Of a stretch of DNA of 64,000 bases, positions 38,111 to 49,400 are shown piece after piece. The DNA comes from Epiperipatus broadwayi. Lineage: Eukaryota > Onychophora > Udeonychophora > Euonychophora > Peripatidae. Made by a program: the position numbers and the translations under genes. How positions within the stretch are numbered: the first letter of the stretch is position 1; each line of letters begins with the position of its first letter. Location: the NCBI GenBank assembly GCA_028023455.1, contig JAQFVV010012405.1, forward strand, positions 3,103,149 to 3,167,148, written 5' to 3'. The notes below the pieces were generated by a model, which made no database searches, was not told the origin of the DNA, and worked only from the letters and a program-made list of their open reading frames with translations.

Positions 38111-38399
38111 ACATTTTTTCAGAGGGTTCACAGTTTCACTAAAGTTGGAAATTTATGTATTTATTGTTGCAAAGAAAAAATTGAAATTAACCAGATCAAA
38201 AAGCACTGCACATCATATCTACACTGTGCATGCATATTGATATGGCCATCCTAGTGCAAAATATGAAATGAATCTTTGGTTGTGCATGGGAATGAAATCT
38301 CTGTTCAAGGCGGATTTTCTGACTGTCTTGGCAGGCCACAAAAAACTTACTGGGCACATGTGGCCCATGGTTCGCTATTTGCCTACCCCTGCTTTACAG

Positions 38400-40954
38400 C
38401 ATAAAAATTATTTTAAATGAAAAATAATTTTTTTTTTCAAAAGATTAAGAGTAAATTTTAATTAATTTTCTTTTAATCAGACATTCAAGTCAATCCTCTT
38501 TAATTAAACCTATTTCAAGCCTTTTTTAAAAAGATAATATATTTTTGGTTTATTATCTGTACTTAAACTGTGTTTTAATCTTTTGTTGTTGATAAGACAT
38601 TTTTTGTCAGTTATGTATAATTAAGTTTAATCTTTACTTGCGATTTAACTTTTGAATTCTCTGGGGGTAAAATGAATATAAATAATGATAAAATATCTTA
38701 TTCATGTTACATCAATGTATTTTAATTTCTTCCTTTATTTATTTGTGTTTCAACAAATAAGGAAAGTCCTCTATATAGGAAACATTACAAAATTGTATTT
38801 ACTTTACGGCTTAGCATTTTTTTTGATCATACCGGTAATATTAATAGCACAAATATAGGAGAACAAATATATAAGTTAATTAATATGCACATTTCAAATT
38901 TACATATACTACTTATGTGCTAATGCAATTCGTGAATGTTTTATACTTATTGTGTAGGTGTTGTTTGTGATAAACTGCTTTTTTATATTTTATTTTGAGA
39001 TTGTTGCCCTCAGAGCAAATCACATTAATGTCAAATGGATTGAAATTGTGATCTGTTTGATCTCATGATTTAAATATATCAATAATCAAAAGAAAAAAAT
39101 TAATGGGGTGTGGATTCTCACAATCAACATCCATATGATGAATAAAAAAGATTTATGCTTTGAATTATCATACAAGTGGTATATGTAATTTCCAAACTTG
39201 CATCTTAATTACATTTGTTCTCTTACATGTCTATCTTTGTGCTATGAATGCTAAACTAAAGTAATACAATTTTGGTAATCTTTGCTGTATAATGGACTTT
39301 ACTAATGTTAAACATATTTTCCCATCTTAATCTATTTTTTCCTTTTCTTTAAACAATCATTACTTCAACCCTGCATTCTAGTACACTTTGTACCCAGTAA
39401 CCCTCTAGCATTCTGATAGATTTTTTTGTTCTCATTTGCTTTAAGCTTTCAACTTTCACTTTAATATTAAACCATTATTATTTATCAGAATATAATAAAT
39501 TTGACCTCATTTTATAGGTATTTTTGTTTAGAAATTAAATAAAATTTTAAAAAAATCACATTTGATTTTTGGAATTGATTTAAAAATTAGATTTTAATCA
39601 AAACAAAATGTTGTCATATCATCAAATTTTAGATGCAGCTGATTCCATTTGCAAAATGAACAAAATCTTCTTTGTTTGATATTTGTTTTAAAAATCTGAA
39701 TGAATTACTTTAATACCTACTAAATCTTTCAATTTATGCTTTAAAAGTTGATTTTTTAAAATTTTTTTTATGATATCACTAAATATTATAACAGTTTGCT
39801 GGGTGACATCATTTCTAGTAAGTTCATATTTCCCATGACCATAATCTCTATAAAAACAATATTCAGAACATATTTTTTTATATTAAAAAATAAAATATTT
39901 CCAGAAAAAATAAATAAACATGTAATATTGTATATTTTTAATTTTTAATAATTATTACACAATTATGATTCCAGAATAATCATAAACTTTTCAAAAAAGT
40001 CAGGTTTTTAGACCATTGTAATATTTTCTCAAAGTAATCTCGCAACACTTGAGATCACCTACTGTAGAATGAGTAGTCATCATTGTGTGATGTCAGTTAT
40101 TTTGGAATTCCTGAGGATTTGATTTTCATGACATCTTTTGATTAGAAAATAAATATTCGTGAATTTTAAAACTGGAAAAAAATAGAGGGTAAAAAATGCA
40201 AATTTAATTTCTAGATTTCTTTGACTTGGGTCCATTGCTTGAGAAAATAAAGTTAATGGTATGATACATATATTTAGAGGTCTAAATAAAAATTCTTACA
40301 AAGATTTAAGTATTGGTCATTTGTACCTAAATTTTCCCTTTTCTTCTTAAATTAAGTATATAGTCAATGCTTATCTTGACATCTTTCATATATGAAAAAA
40401 CTCACAGCATTGGTGCCATATGCAGATTATACCACAAGGAAAAGGAAGATCAAAGGCACTTTTTTTGAATACATTAGTGTAAGCTCTGCCAGTGATTACA
40501 TCAACTTAATTTACATAAAAAATACTACCATTCACACAATTATAGGATTTTTTCAAAGGGATATTATGCAGATATCCATAGTATTACTTTTATACTATAT
40601 GCATTGTTATGTATGAAGAGCATTTGTAATTATAATTGCAATACTAGAAGACATTCCAACACATTCAGAAATAATCTTGATCAAATATGAATAAGGGATG
40701 AAAGAACTTAGTCTGCCAGACATGTTTGCAGATACTTGGCTTCTCATATAACAGTACTTCAACTTATAATAAAATATACTTTGTTATTTTTTTGTGTTTA
40801 GTTATGATTACAAAACCAATATAATTAATATAATGTAATTAGCATTCATACAAAAGTAAAAAATTATATTCTATATTGAACCGCCCACCTTCTTTATTTT
40901 ATATAATAATAACAAATAGAAATATATTATTATTCTTCCTTCTTTACTAAAACC
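38400..40954. other. AT-rich spacer, no gene seen
   Basis: Short frames only. Nothing recognised. Confidence 0.6.
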
Positions 40955-42480
40955 ATCCAATCTCTGAAGGTGCTTGGTCCTCAGATAGAGTAAACAATAT
41001 CATTGGCAGCAAGCTACCAATAATATAAATACTTGGCTACTTGACAAATACTGACCAAATGAACACTTTATTTATTTTAAGGTAAACCCTTTAGGCACCA
41101 GTTAATCACATAGTAACTAACGTGTCTACCTGACCAGCAACGAATCTAGTACCTGTGAACCCAGCTAGCTCATCGAATTATAACTGCCTTAAAAGAAAAG
41201 AAACTTCTGCCCAATCTAAAAATTCTATTTTAAATAACTATGAAGATTTACCATACGTTAAACTTTGGCATCCTTAAAATAAAACAAATCCTTATTTTAA
41301 AAGAAAAATTATCCTTATTCTTTTATTTGTAACTTAATCATTTTTTAATAACAATTAAGTCTTTTACCTTCCCACTTTACTAAAAATATTATTTCATCAT
41401 AAATATGTGTATTCATTTATTAATATAAATATTTCAAATGACAGTTTAAACCTTTTTTTTTTTTAAACGATCGTTTTGTTTTATAATTCAACCAAGCACG
41501 TTCTTTCATTAACATAAATGTTTCAATACATTATAAACAACTAGACATATACATAATATATTGAATTAAAATTCACACACACATACAATTAATGTCTTTG
41601 AATAAAATTGAACACATAAGCTGATATCATTTATATTTTCCAGATACTACTTGGTAAAGTTGAAAGTTTTATTTATTTATTTATTTATCACAGTTTTTTT
41701 TAAAAAATCAAGAATTAGAGAATATGAAAATTAAACATAACCTAGGATTTGAAACCTAAATTGACATACGTACAGCACAATGTAATTTCTATAGAATGTT
41801 ATTTTTGACCGGTTAGTGCTAACCTCCAGTAAATCTTCCCTGAATTCATGATGTTACATGGTCTTCGTGGATTTTCAACATAGACACTCTTTTACTTTGT
41901 TGACTTTATCTGAACATGCTTTTCCCTTTGAACTATCTGCTGATGGTATTGCAAAAAAGGCTTTAGTTAGTTGCACGCTACGATGAATTTAACAATGCAT
42001 CATTTTGTTTGAATAGCAATTTATATAGTTTTTTTTTTTATTCTTTGATTTTATGAAATATTTTGAAATATTTTTAAAATATAATAATAATGGAATGTTG
42101 AAATTTTAAAACTGTCTTAGCAATGAGAAAGTTTGCTTAATCCAGTGTTTCTTATTTCGTGAAATTATTGTACTTTTACTTCGATCTGATTGGGCTTCTA
42201 TTTTTTTTTCAAAACTTTTACCCATGCCCACATTTAATTATTTCAGTATAAAACAAAACGAAATTTTCTTTATTGCTTTTTATTACAAACTAATCAAAAA
42301 TAATATTAAATCATTTTTATTTCACTCTCTTTTTTTGTTTTTAAATGAAAAAAAGTCTTACCCTCCTTTTAAAATCGTTTATTATTTATTTTTCTTTAAC
42401 AAGAATCTCCCCCCCACCCTACTCCTTTGTTTTTAAATTTTCTTTTCTTTCAACTTTTAACTTTTATTTTAACTTAATTT
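40955..42480. repeat. Dispersed ~1.5-kb repeat, copy 1
   Basis: Aligns by eye, in the same order, with 46125-47640: 'ggtcctcagatagag' with 'ggtcccttaggtagag', 'ggcaccagttaat' with 'agtgccagttaat', 'cccagctagctca' with 'tccaactagctca', an 'accggtt' block, and a long pyrimidine-rich stretch with C-runs at the end. There is no coding sequence. It could be a pair of old LTRs or two copies of a non-autonomous element. Confidence 0.5.
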
Positions 42481-43570
42481 CTTCACTTTATTTTTTAAAA
42501 ATGAAATTTATTAAATATTATCATTTTTAAAGAATATTACACATTTGGTCACAATGTCACAATGTACATCAGTACAATATATTTAATGAATAATTTTTTT
42601 AGTGTAATTTTTATTACTCCATCCTCATTCAAAATGGAACTGATTTTATCCACTTTTAACATCTTGTTAAGAGGTGTGATTATAAATATATAACCAAAAA
42701 ACATATGAAAAATATATATGACAGATCTTTTCTTCACTTGTCTTTGATTACATGTTTTGATTATGCCTTGCCATCCCCACAAGATGTTAAAAGCAGATAC
42801 AAACCAGTGTTTACCTTCCATGAGAGTGGTATAGTGAAAATTGCATTAAAAAAATTATTCATTAATTGGATAATCTCTAATCTAATGAATGACTAATAAA
42901 AATTATTGATATCCTTTCTATTGTTTGTATTTTTCTTGAATAAAATTACATTTTGAAATATAAAATTGAAAATTTGAATTTTGGTACTAAAATTGTTAAA
43001 TCTTAAACAATTGTTTATATCATGAAATTCTTAACAATAATGCTGATAATGATGGTTATACACTTTCAAGATAATATTTGTTTTTATTAATATATATAAA
43101 ACACCACTATGCACTTAAACTTAATAATATATATATCCCCCCCCCCCACTAAATTCCATTTAACACCTTGTTATGAGTTATTATATTTTGCTTTGAGATT
43201 TTTATTTATCATGTTACAAATGATTACAGTGATATTTATATAAACATAGAAGAGTGTATGTATAAGTAAACTGCATAGTTTACTCATATAATTATTTTAC
43301 AAATCATTATTTTTTATTATATTTATTTCTGATTTATTTAAACTTTTTTACCATTTTGAAGTGTGTCAGAATTATATATATATATATAAAAACTGGAGAT
43401 AAATTACAACTAATAATGGATGTCAAAGTTTACTAAACACACGGTTATTCTGGGAAAATATTTCTGGATTTGAATGGGAACTGTTCATATGAGAATGCAT
43501 ATGTTAGATATCCCATAAGCTTAACTTCTGAATATTTAGCATTAATTCATCAAATCTCTATTCAACCTTT
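42481..43570. other. AT-rich spacer, no gene seen
   Basis: Includes a 13-base poly-C (about 43136-43148) next to an (AT)n run. The two overlapping frames at 42.55-42.9 kb on opposite strands show no family motif. Confidence 0.55.
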
Positions 43571-44505
43571 TAACATCACATAATCACCATTTCTTATGCT
43601 TGCTCATAACTGTTATTAAACAGGCAAAACTCTCTATATGTATTGCCACTCATTGCATGCCAGAGTAATCAATGGATGCCAGAAGGCTTGTGCATAAAAT
43701 CCCCATCTAGTGCCTACTCTTCTAGAATTCCCAGACTGGTTTGTGGCCTTCATCAATGAGGAGCTGAGAGGACTGCACCTAGATCTTAGGATCTAATGCA
43801 GCAGCCATCTTGTATTTTTACTTAACTACAAAACTATGAGATTTAAATTGAAAGCACTATAATATTTTCCAATACAGGATCATCAGCTTATCTAGTCATA
43901 TAGGTCTGAACTCAGTTTAGAACCTATACATTTTGGTGTCTTTGACTCTTTAATAACCACAATTGCCACTATTCTATTAGGCAGGATTGGTTTTAAGCCA
44001 ATAAACACCACATGATCACCATTTCTTATGCTTGCTTTCAACTGTTATTAAACAGGCAAAACTCTATACATATTGCCATTCAGCGCAAGCCAGAATAATC
44101 AATGGATGCCAGAAAGTTTCTGAATAAAATCCCCATCTAGTGCCTACTCATAGCTTGTGGCCTTTGTCAGTGAGGACCTTGGATCTGAGAGCATTGCATG
44201 TAGATTTTAGGATCTAATGCAACCCTCCAGCAGGCACCTTTTATCTCTACTTAACTACAAAACTATGAGACTTAAATTGAAAAGCTCATCATCTTATGTA
44301 GTCATATAGGTCTGAACCCAGTTCAGTACTCATACATTTTGGTGTCTTTGGTTTTTTTAATAGCCATAGCCATCACTATACTATTAGGCAGGATTGGTTT
44401 TAAGCCAATAAACATCACATGATCACCATTTCTTATGCTTGCTCTTAACTGTTATTAAACTAGAAAAACTCTCTATACATATTGCCACTCAGTGCAAGCT
44501 AGTGT
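43571..44505 (+). repeat. Tandem array of ~0.4-kb repeat, three copies
   Basis: 'tcaccatttcttatgcttgc' occurs at 43584, 44016 and 44423 (spacing 432 and 407). Each is followed by 'actgttattaaac', 'attgccactca' and 'aatcaatggatgcc'; the first two continue to 'ccccatctagtgcctact', 'gtggccttcatcaatgagga' and 'ataggtctgaactcagtt'. The third copy breaks off at about 44505. The same family is seen at 2.8 kb and 12.0 kb. Non-coding. Confidence 0.85.
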
Positions 44506-44680
44506 AATCATATTCAAGGCTCCTCACTGATGAAGGCCATGAACCAGAAACTAGTCTGGGGATACTGGATGAGTAGGCATTAGATGGGGATTTTATGCAC
44601 AAGTCTTCTGGCATCCATTGATTAGTCTGTCATGCAATGAGTGGCAATACATATAGAGAGTTTCATTTTAGTGTTGTAAA
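44506..44680 (-). repeat. Inverted partial copy capping the ~0.4-kb array
   Basis: The reverse complement of the array unit: 'gatgaaggccatgaa', 'gtaggcattagatgggga' and 'agtggcaatacatatagaga'. With the truncated third unit it forms a stem of about 45 bp, the same arrangement as the hairpin at 2831-2986. Confidence 0.8.
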
Positions 44681-45290
44681 TAAATTCTATAAATGAAAAT
44701 AAAGTTTATGTATCCAATGCCAAGGGCATCCATTAAAGTTGTTCCAAACAGCGAAACTCTATTATTGTCATATCTTTATATATGTTTTTCTTAATATATA
44801 AATGTCCACCAAAACACCCAGATACATTTGTTTTTGTAACATTGAATAAGATCCTATTTTAAATATATGTTATGTATTTAAATGCCACACTAAATTCATA
44901 TCTGTCTAAATAAAATAATTGTATCCAGATCGTCAAATATTTGCAACCAAAAAATAATGTTTTTAATGTGTGAAGTGTTCGAATCTTTTTAATAATATTT
45001 ATATTTATGTATATTTTTAACTTAATATCTTGAGTTCACTCAATCTCTCATCATCATCATCAGCTGAGTTCTCATGCAAAATGATGTAGCACCAGATCCA
45101 GAAATAATTAATTTATGTAGTATCACTGTAGGATGTTGTCCGTAGTGTTAGAGATTTGGTGAATGGGCAAACAGGTTAAAATTCATGATTGCTCCTGACC
45201 TTTGTATCTCAGGCATGATTGGATTCAGGATACTTTTGCTCAGATTCTAAATCTTGTTGGAAGGACATACATTTTCGACTGGCACAGTAC
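44681..45290. other. Spacer, no gene seen
   Basis: 45.03-45.29 kb is less AT-rich ('caccagatccagaaat', 'cagcatgattgg'-like text) but no frame or motif was recognised. Confidence 0.5.
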
Positions 45291-45444
45291 CATGTACCAG
45301 AATTATGGCAACATATAATTAAATATTAAGACTCAGTTTTTTTGTAAGTTTTATAACATTATTCTTCAACAGAGTAGCTAAAATTAAAAAAAAACTATTT
45401 GCCAAGCACTTTTGGTAACATGTACCAGAATTATGGCAACATAT
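45291..45444. repeat. 26-bp exact direct repeat, 128 bp apart
   Basis: A 26-base block beginning 'catgtaccagaattatggca' is present at 45291-45316 and 45419-45444 without change. The second copy lies inside the small inverted-repeat unit at 45389-45519. Confidence 0.9.
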
Positions 45445-45519
45445 TGGACATAATATAGTTTCAATATTTTGCCATGATTACAGCACCCAGTACTGAAAGT
45501 ATGTGGCAAATAGTTTTTT
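45389..45519. mobile_element. 131-bp MITE-like unit with 16-bp perfect TIRs
   Basis: Starts 'aaaaaactatttgcca' and ends 'tggcaaatagtttttt', perfect inverted repeats. No clear target duplication because the flanks are A/T runs. The size and structure fit a MITE. Chance cannot be excluded because half of each arm is homopolymer. Confidence 0.4.
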
Positions 45520-46124
45520 GTGATTAATGCTAATCTGTTTATCACACTTTATACATGAAGAATAATTTTCATTATCTGACAGAGTTTTTATTTTATTTAT
45601 TTAAGTTTTATAATATTAATTTTGATGGTATCTGAGTTTTTAATAAAATTTAACTTTCAATCATCATTGTGTTTTAAAATCTGTAATATTTTTTCTTTAA
45701 TTTTTTCTTCTCATATTAATAGACTTCTCAATAATCAAATGGCCTTTAAAAAAAATATGACAGAGGGGAAGGGGAGATAAACCTTAATGTTTTGTTTCAA
45801 CAAAAAAAGGTTCCTCATTATCTGATGATCTATTGATATTGAATCATTTTCTAACCAAGTGTAATTAATGATGAACAAACCCTTAAAATATGAATAAGGA
45901 AATGTAAAAAAACTACAACAGGGAATTATTTTGTATAATTGTAAAACCCTTTATATATTGAACTGGGTGGGGTAGTAAATCAAATAGGATTACACAATCT
46001 AGCATAAAATTTTATTCTTTAATAAAAAATAGAAATTGTGAAAAGCAAAATTGTAAGACTTTTATATATAAAAATATGATATTATAAAATTATACATTCA
46101 ATCTACTTCACTGCAATTTAAGTA
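45520..46124. other. AT-rich spacer, no gene seen
   Basis: Nothing recognised. Confidence 0.6.
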
Positions 46125-47640
46125 TTTTTCCACACTGGTCCCTTAGGTAGAGAAGCATAATATCCAGAGGGTACCTGGGACCAAGCCGGTGCTATTTATA
46201 AGGTACATAACTATAACTACGTTTCAACGTCACAGATCTCGGCTACAAAATTCAACACCTATCATTCAAAGCACTTTTTTTGTTTTGGAGTAAACTCACA
46301 GTGCCAGTTAATTACAAAAGCAACTAACATACCCTAAATAATGGCAAACTAATTCAGTGCCTAAGAAATTCCAACTAGCTCAATCAAAAAGAATAATATA
46401 ATAAATTGGTTCTTTAATTAGTGGTATAAGTAAAAGAATTGACCAACATTAATTGATAAACAAATACTTTATTTTAACTAAAATGCCTACTACAATTTTA
46501 AACTAATTATAAATTTTTAATTAAATGTAAGCAATGATTTTTAATAATTTCAGCCACACACATATTATAATAAGACATACAATGGTAATGTAATTTAACA
46601 AAACATTAAAATAATTACAAGCATTCAAACATGAATGTAAATAGTTTATTTTATGTGGCTATAGAGTTCATTTATTAACTAACTCTGGAAGACTTCAAAG
46701 ATTGCAATGGCTACTTAAATTAATATCAGAATTGGAATAAGAAAATGTTATTTATTACCTATAGGATTTTGGACATTATGGCTTTTTGCTGTTTGCTGCT
46801 TTATGTGTGTTTTACCAACCGGTTGGACTTTAGACTTCTGATATGGTCCTGAGCTACTTCTATTTAGGCAGTTAGACATTACTGGCAGCTTCAAAATATT
46901 AGATTGGCATTACTTCTATCGTGCAGACTGCTGATGTTCTTTGAACTGAGGCTGGAGTACATCTTATGTTCCAAAAACTACTTAACACTGCATTATCTTT
47001 AAAAAGTACATATAACAGGTGATTGACTTTAGATACGTGAATGACTCTAGATATTTAAAAAAGACTGACTGATGAAATTTTCGGCCCTATTTATATGATG
47101 ACCTTGTTGTCATTTCTTTAATTAGTTTTTATATTTGTCCACTGCTTTGATTAAATTCTTAAGTTGCTTTTTAATTAATCCTGTTGATTATGGATTTTAA
47201 TTAGTAGCCATTGCTAAATCCATTCTTAGTATATGCAATCATTGAGGGAAATTTTTAAATTATAAGCTTTCATTTGTTTTAATATTTTTATATTTACCTT
47301 TCATATTTTAATTTTTCAACACGCACTCATTTTTTTTTATACTTAAAATCAACTTGTTATTTATGCACACATATATTTATTTTATTTTAAATAAATGGAA
47401 AGAGAGATTTTCTTTTTTTAGTTTTTAAGGTTTCTCTTTTTTTTTCTTTAAAGATTTAAATTTTTTTTAAACCCCCTCTTGGGCTTACTGTTTTTTTTTT
47501 AAATAAAACTGACTTTTCTAAATACCCTTTCTTAATTTATTCTAAAGTTTAGTTTTTGCTAAGTTAAATTTTCTCCCCCAAATTACTCTTAAACTTTCTG
47601 ATTTTTTTTTTTACTATTATTTTTCAAACTATTAAAACTT
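46125..47640. repeat. Dispersed ~1.5-kb repeat, copy 2
   Basis: Partner of 40955-42480. The shared blocks fall 5.0-5.2 kb apart in the same order and orientation. The 3' part is a pyrimidine-rich tract ('cttgggcttactg' among T and C runs). It ends about 150 bases before the LINE relic at 47.79 kb. Confidence 0.5.
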
Positions 47641-47789
47641 ATATGAATGAATTACATTTGCTTTTTGGTGATCTGTGTTTATGTGATGAAAACTCTTTAC
47701 ACTTTTATAGATTTCTTTTTTTTTTCCAAATGAGACGTTTTAATTCAATCATTTACTGTAACATATTGTACAATGATTTTATTTATTAG

Positions 47790-48472
47790 ACTTTTAATTT
47801 TAAACTCTTTGTAGTTTATGAAACCTTATGGGAAGCATACAATATAATCAACTATAATCAACAACCCATTAAAACCAGCCTAAAAGTAACCAACCAAAGA
47901 CTCATTTCACACTTCAAAAGATGGAGTCTGGAACCCAAATTCCTTGACTTCATCATTAAAATAAATCTTAATGCGCTTCCCACGAATTGGTTCCTTTATC
48001 ACCGAAGAGGTTTTACCAGCATTGACCCTATATGTGGTCTGTGTGCTCGTGAAGATGAAACCATAGACCATATTATACACCGGTGCCCAAGACTTAAAAC
48101 ACTGAAAGATATAATTATAATCAATTCCAACATAAGACCTGATATATTTTCTCACTTGAAAATGCCATTCATAATGGGTTTTTTCCAATAATAAAGCTTT
48201 CTACCTTTGTCCTTTATTCCATATGGATAGTGAGATGCAAAACTCTCATGGAATTACCCCCGCCACAAATCATACCATTGTTTTATCAAACGCTCAAAAA
48301 AATCAAGAAACGTGACCAGCTCCTGGCCTCCAGTAAAGTCTTTGATGACACCTGGTCTTTAACTGCTCTTTTTTTTCCTGATTATCAACTCCCACCTGCC
48401 CAGCATTATAGAATAGGAAATTCTAAAAGAAAATATTCATGTTTATATAAAAAATGCTTATTCCATTAAACA
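47790..48472 (+). pseudogene. LINE reverse-transcriptase C-terminal end (zinc-knuckle type)
   Basis: An ATG-less frame, 47790 to the stop at 48189-48191, reads 'FVVYETLWEAYN', 'RLISHFKRWSLEPKFL', 'NALPTNWFLYHRRG' and then 'CGLCAREDETIDHIIHRC'. This is the CxxC...H....C knuckle seen after the reverse transcriptase in many non-LTR retrotransposons, with the usual ET.DHI..RCP wording. One frameshift later the protein continues as 'LYSIWIVRCKTLMELPPPQ' to a stop near 48469, matching the trailing IW..R block. The rest of the element is missing, as is normal for 5'-truncated LINE insertions. A T-rich, AATAAA-bearing 3' trailer follows to about 48660. I cannot name the clade. The minus-strand frame at 47907-48188 is a shadow. 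Confidence 0.7.
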
Positions 48473-48689
48473 AGTTCTTAGAATCTCATCACTATACCTA
48501 ACCACATAAGAGTATAACAATTGTACTCTCATAACAAAATCTAGCCAGATGACAAATAGAACATTATACAATCATATTATTGTACAATTTATTCATTTAT
48601 TTATCCTTTATTAGTATGTAATCACTATTTATTGTTAATAAAATTTTTGTTGAAATAAATAATTTTTTGTCAAACTTATTGCAACATGT

Positions 48690-49400
48690 ACCTTGCTTAG
48701 CAGTACAATATATATTATGCTTTGCTTATGGCTAAATAAATTTGGTCAGAATCATTGTGATTTGAATTATGTGGTTAGAAAATTAATAGAGCAATATAAG
48801 AAAAAGTGTATGGAAATGAATATAATTAAAACAAAAAATATGAGTAGCAGCAGAACACAACAGGATATAATAATTAGAAGATAAACAATGGATTAAAACA
48901 TGTGAAGAAATAGGCATCTAGGTGTGACAGTTACACAAAAGGAAACAACTGATGTAGTGATAAGAGAAAAAACTATATTAGGTAAACAGCCTATAGGAAT
49001 ATAAAAAAATTATGAATTGTGGGATCAGAATATATCAAAAGGCAATTAAACAAGGAACATCTGTTGTAGTAATGAAAAGCGTGATTGCATGTAGAAATGA
49101 GATTTGGCAAATGAAGAAAAAAATGGAAAGAGAATTTGTGACTAGAGAAATAAGTTATTGATGAAGATCTGAATAAAGATCAAGTAGAGAGTGTATAAGT
49201 AACAAAATAAATTGAAAAATAATTAATATTGAACACACTATGGCCTATGCCATCACAATGGATGAATATGTGCAGAGGATGTCTCAGGAAAGATTACCAA
49301 AATAAATATTAAATTGGATATGACCAGGAATGAGAAAGTCTCCCAACAAAGAATTGGAAAGAGAGAATAGATAAAGTAGAGACAGAAATTTTCAGGAAGA
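48690..49400 (+). pseudogene. RTE-like LINE reverse transcriptase, 3' part, heavily decayed
   Basis: Fragments of one protein appear in order across frames: 'CDLNYVVRKLIEQYKKKC' and 'MEMNIIKTKNMS' (about 48760-48830), 'HLGVTVTQKETTDVVIREK' (about 48920-48970), 'ELWDQNISKGN' (about 49015-49045), 'IWQMKKKMEREF' (about 49110-49140), 'VQRMSQERLPK', a stop, then 'ILNWI' (about 49268-49320). This order is that of the post-catalytic half of RTE-type reverse transcriptases common in arthropods and other invertebrates. The catalytic ADD motif expected just before the first block is degraded (NKFG is read in its place). At least five stops and several frameshifts are present. It begins about 220 bases after the other LINE relic, in the same orientation, but is a different family. 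Confidence 0.7.

Larger units (their letters stand above)
36709..38399 (-). mobile_element. Internally deleted hAT element with TIRs and 8-bp TSD
   Basis: The element body is 36717-38391. The left end reads 'tagggatgaacaattg' and the reversed right end 'caggggtaggcaaatag', degenerate terminal inverted repeats of the CAGGGGT type. Flanking 8-mers are ctttacac (36709-36716) and ctttacag (38392-38399), 7 of 8 identical, as expected for the 8-bp hAT target duplication. The transposase reads on the minus strand and is broken (see the separate entries). At 1.68 kb it is clearly shorter than an intact member should be, because the middle of the gene is gone. Confidence 0.8.

Noticed and set aside
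47907-48188. 93-codon minus-strand frame
   Set aside because: Shadow of the plus-strand LINE C-terminal frame, which carries the zinc-knuckle motif.
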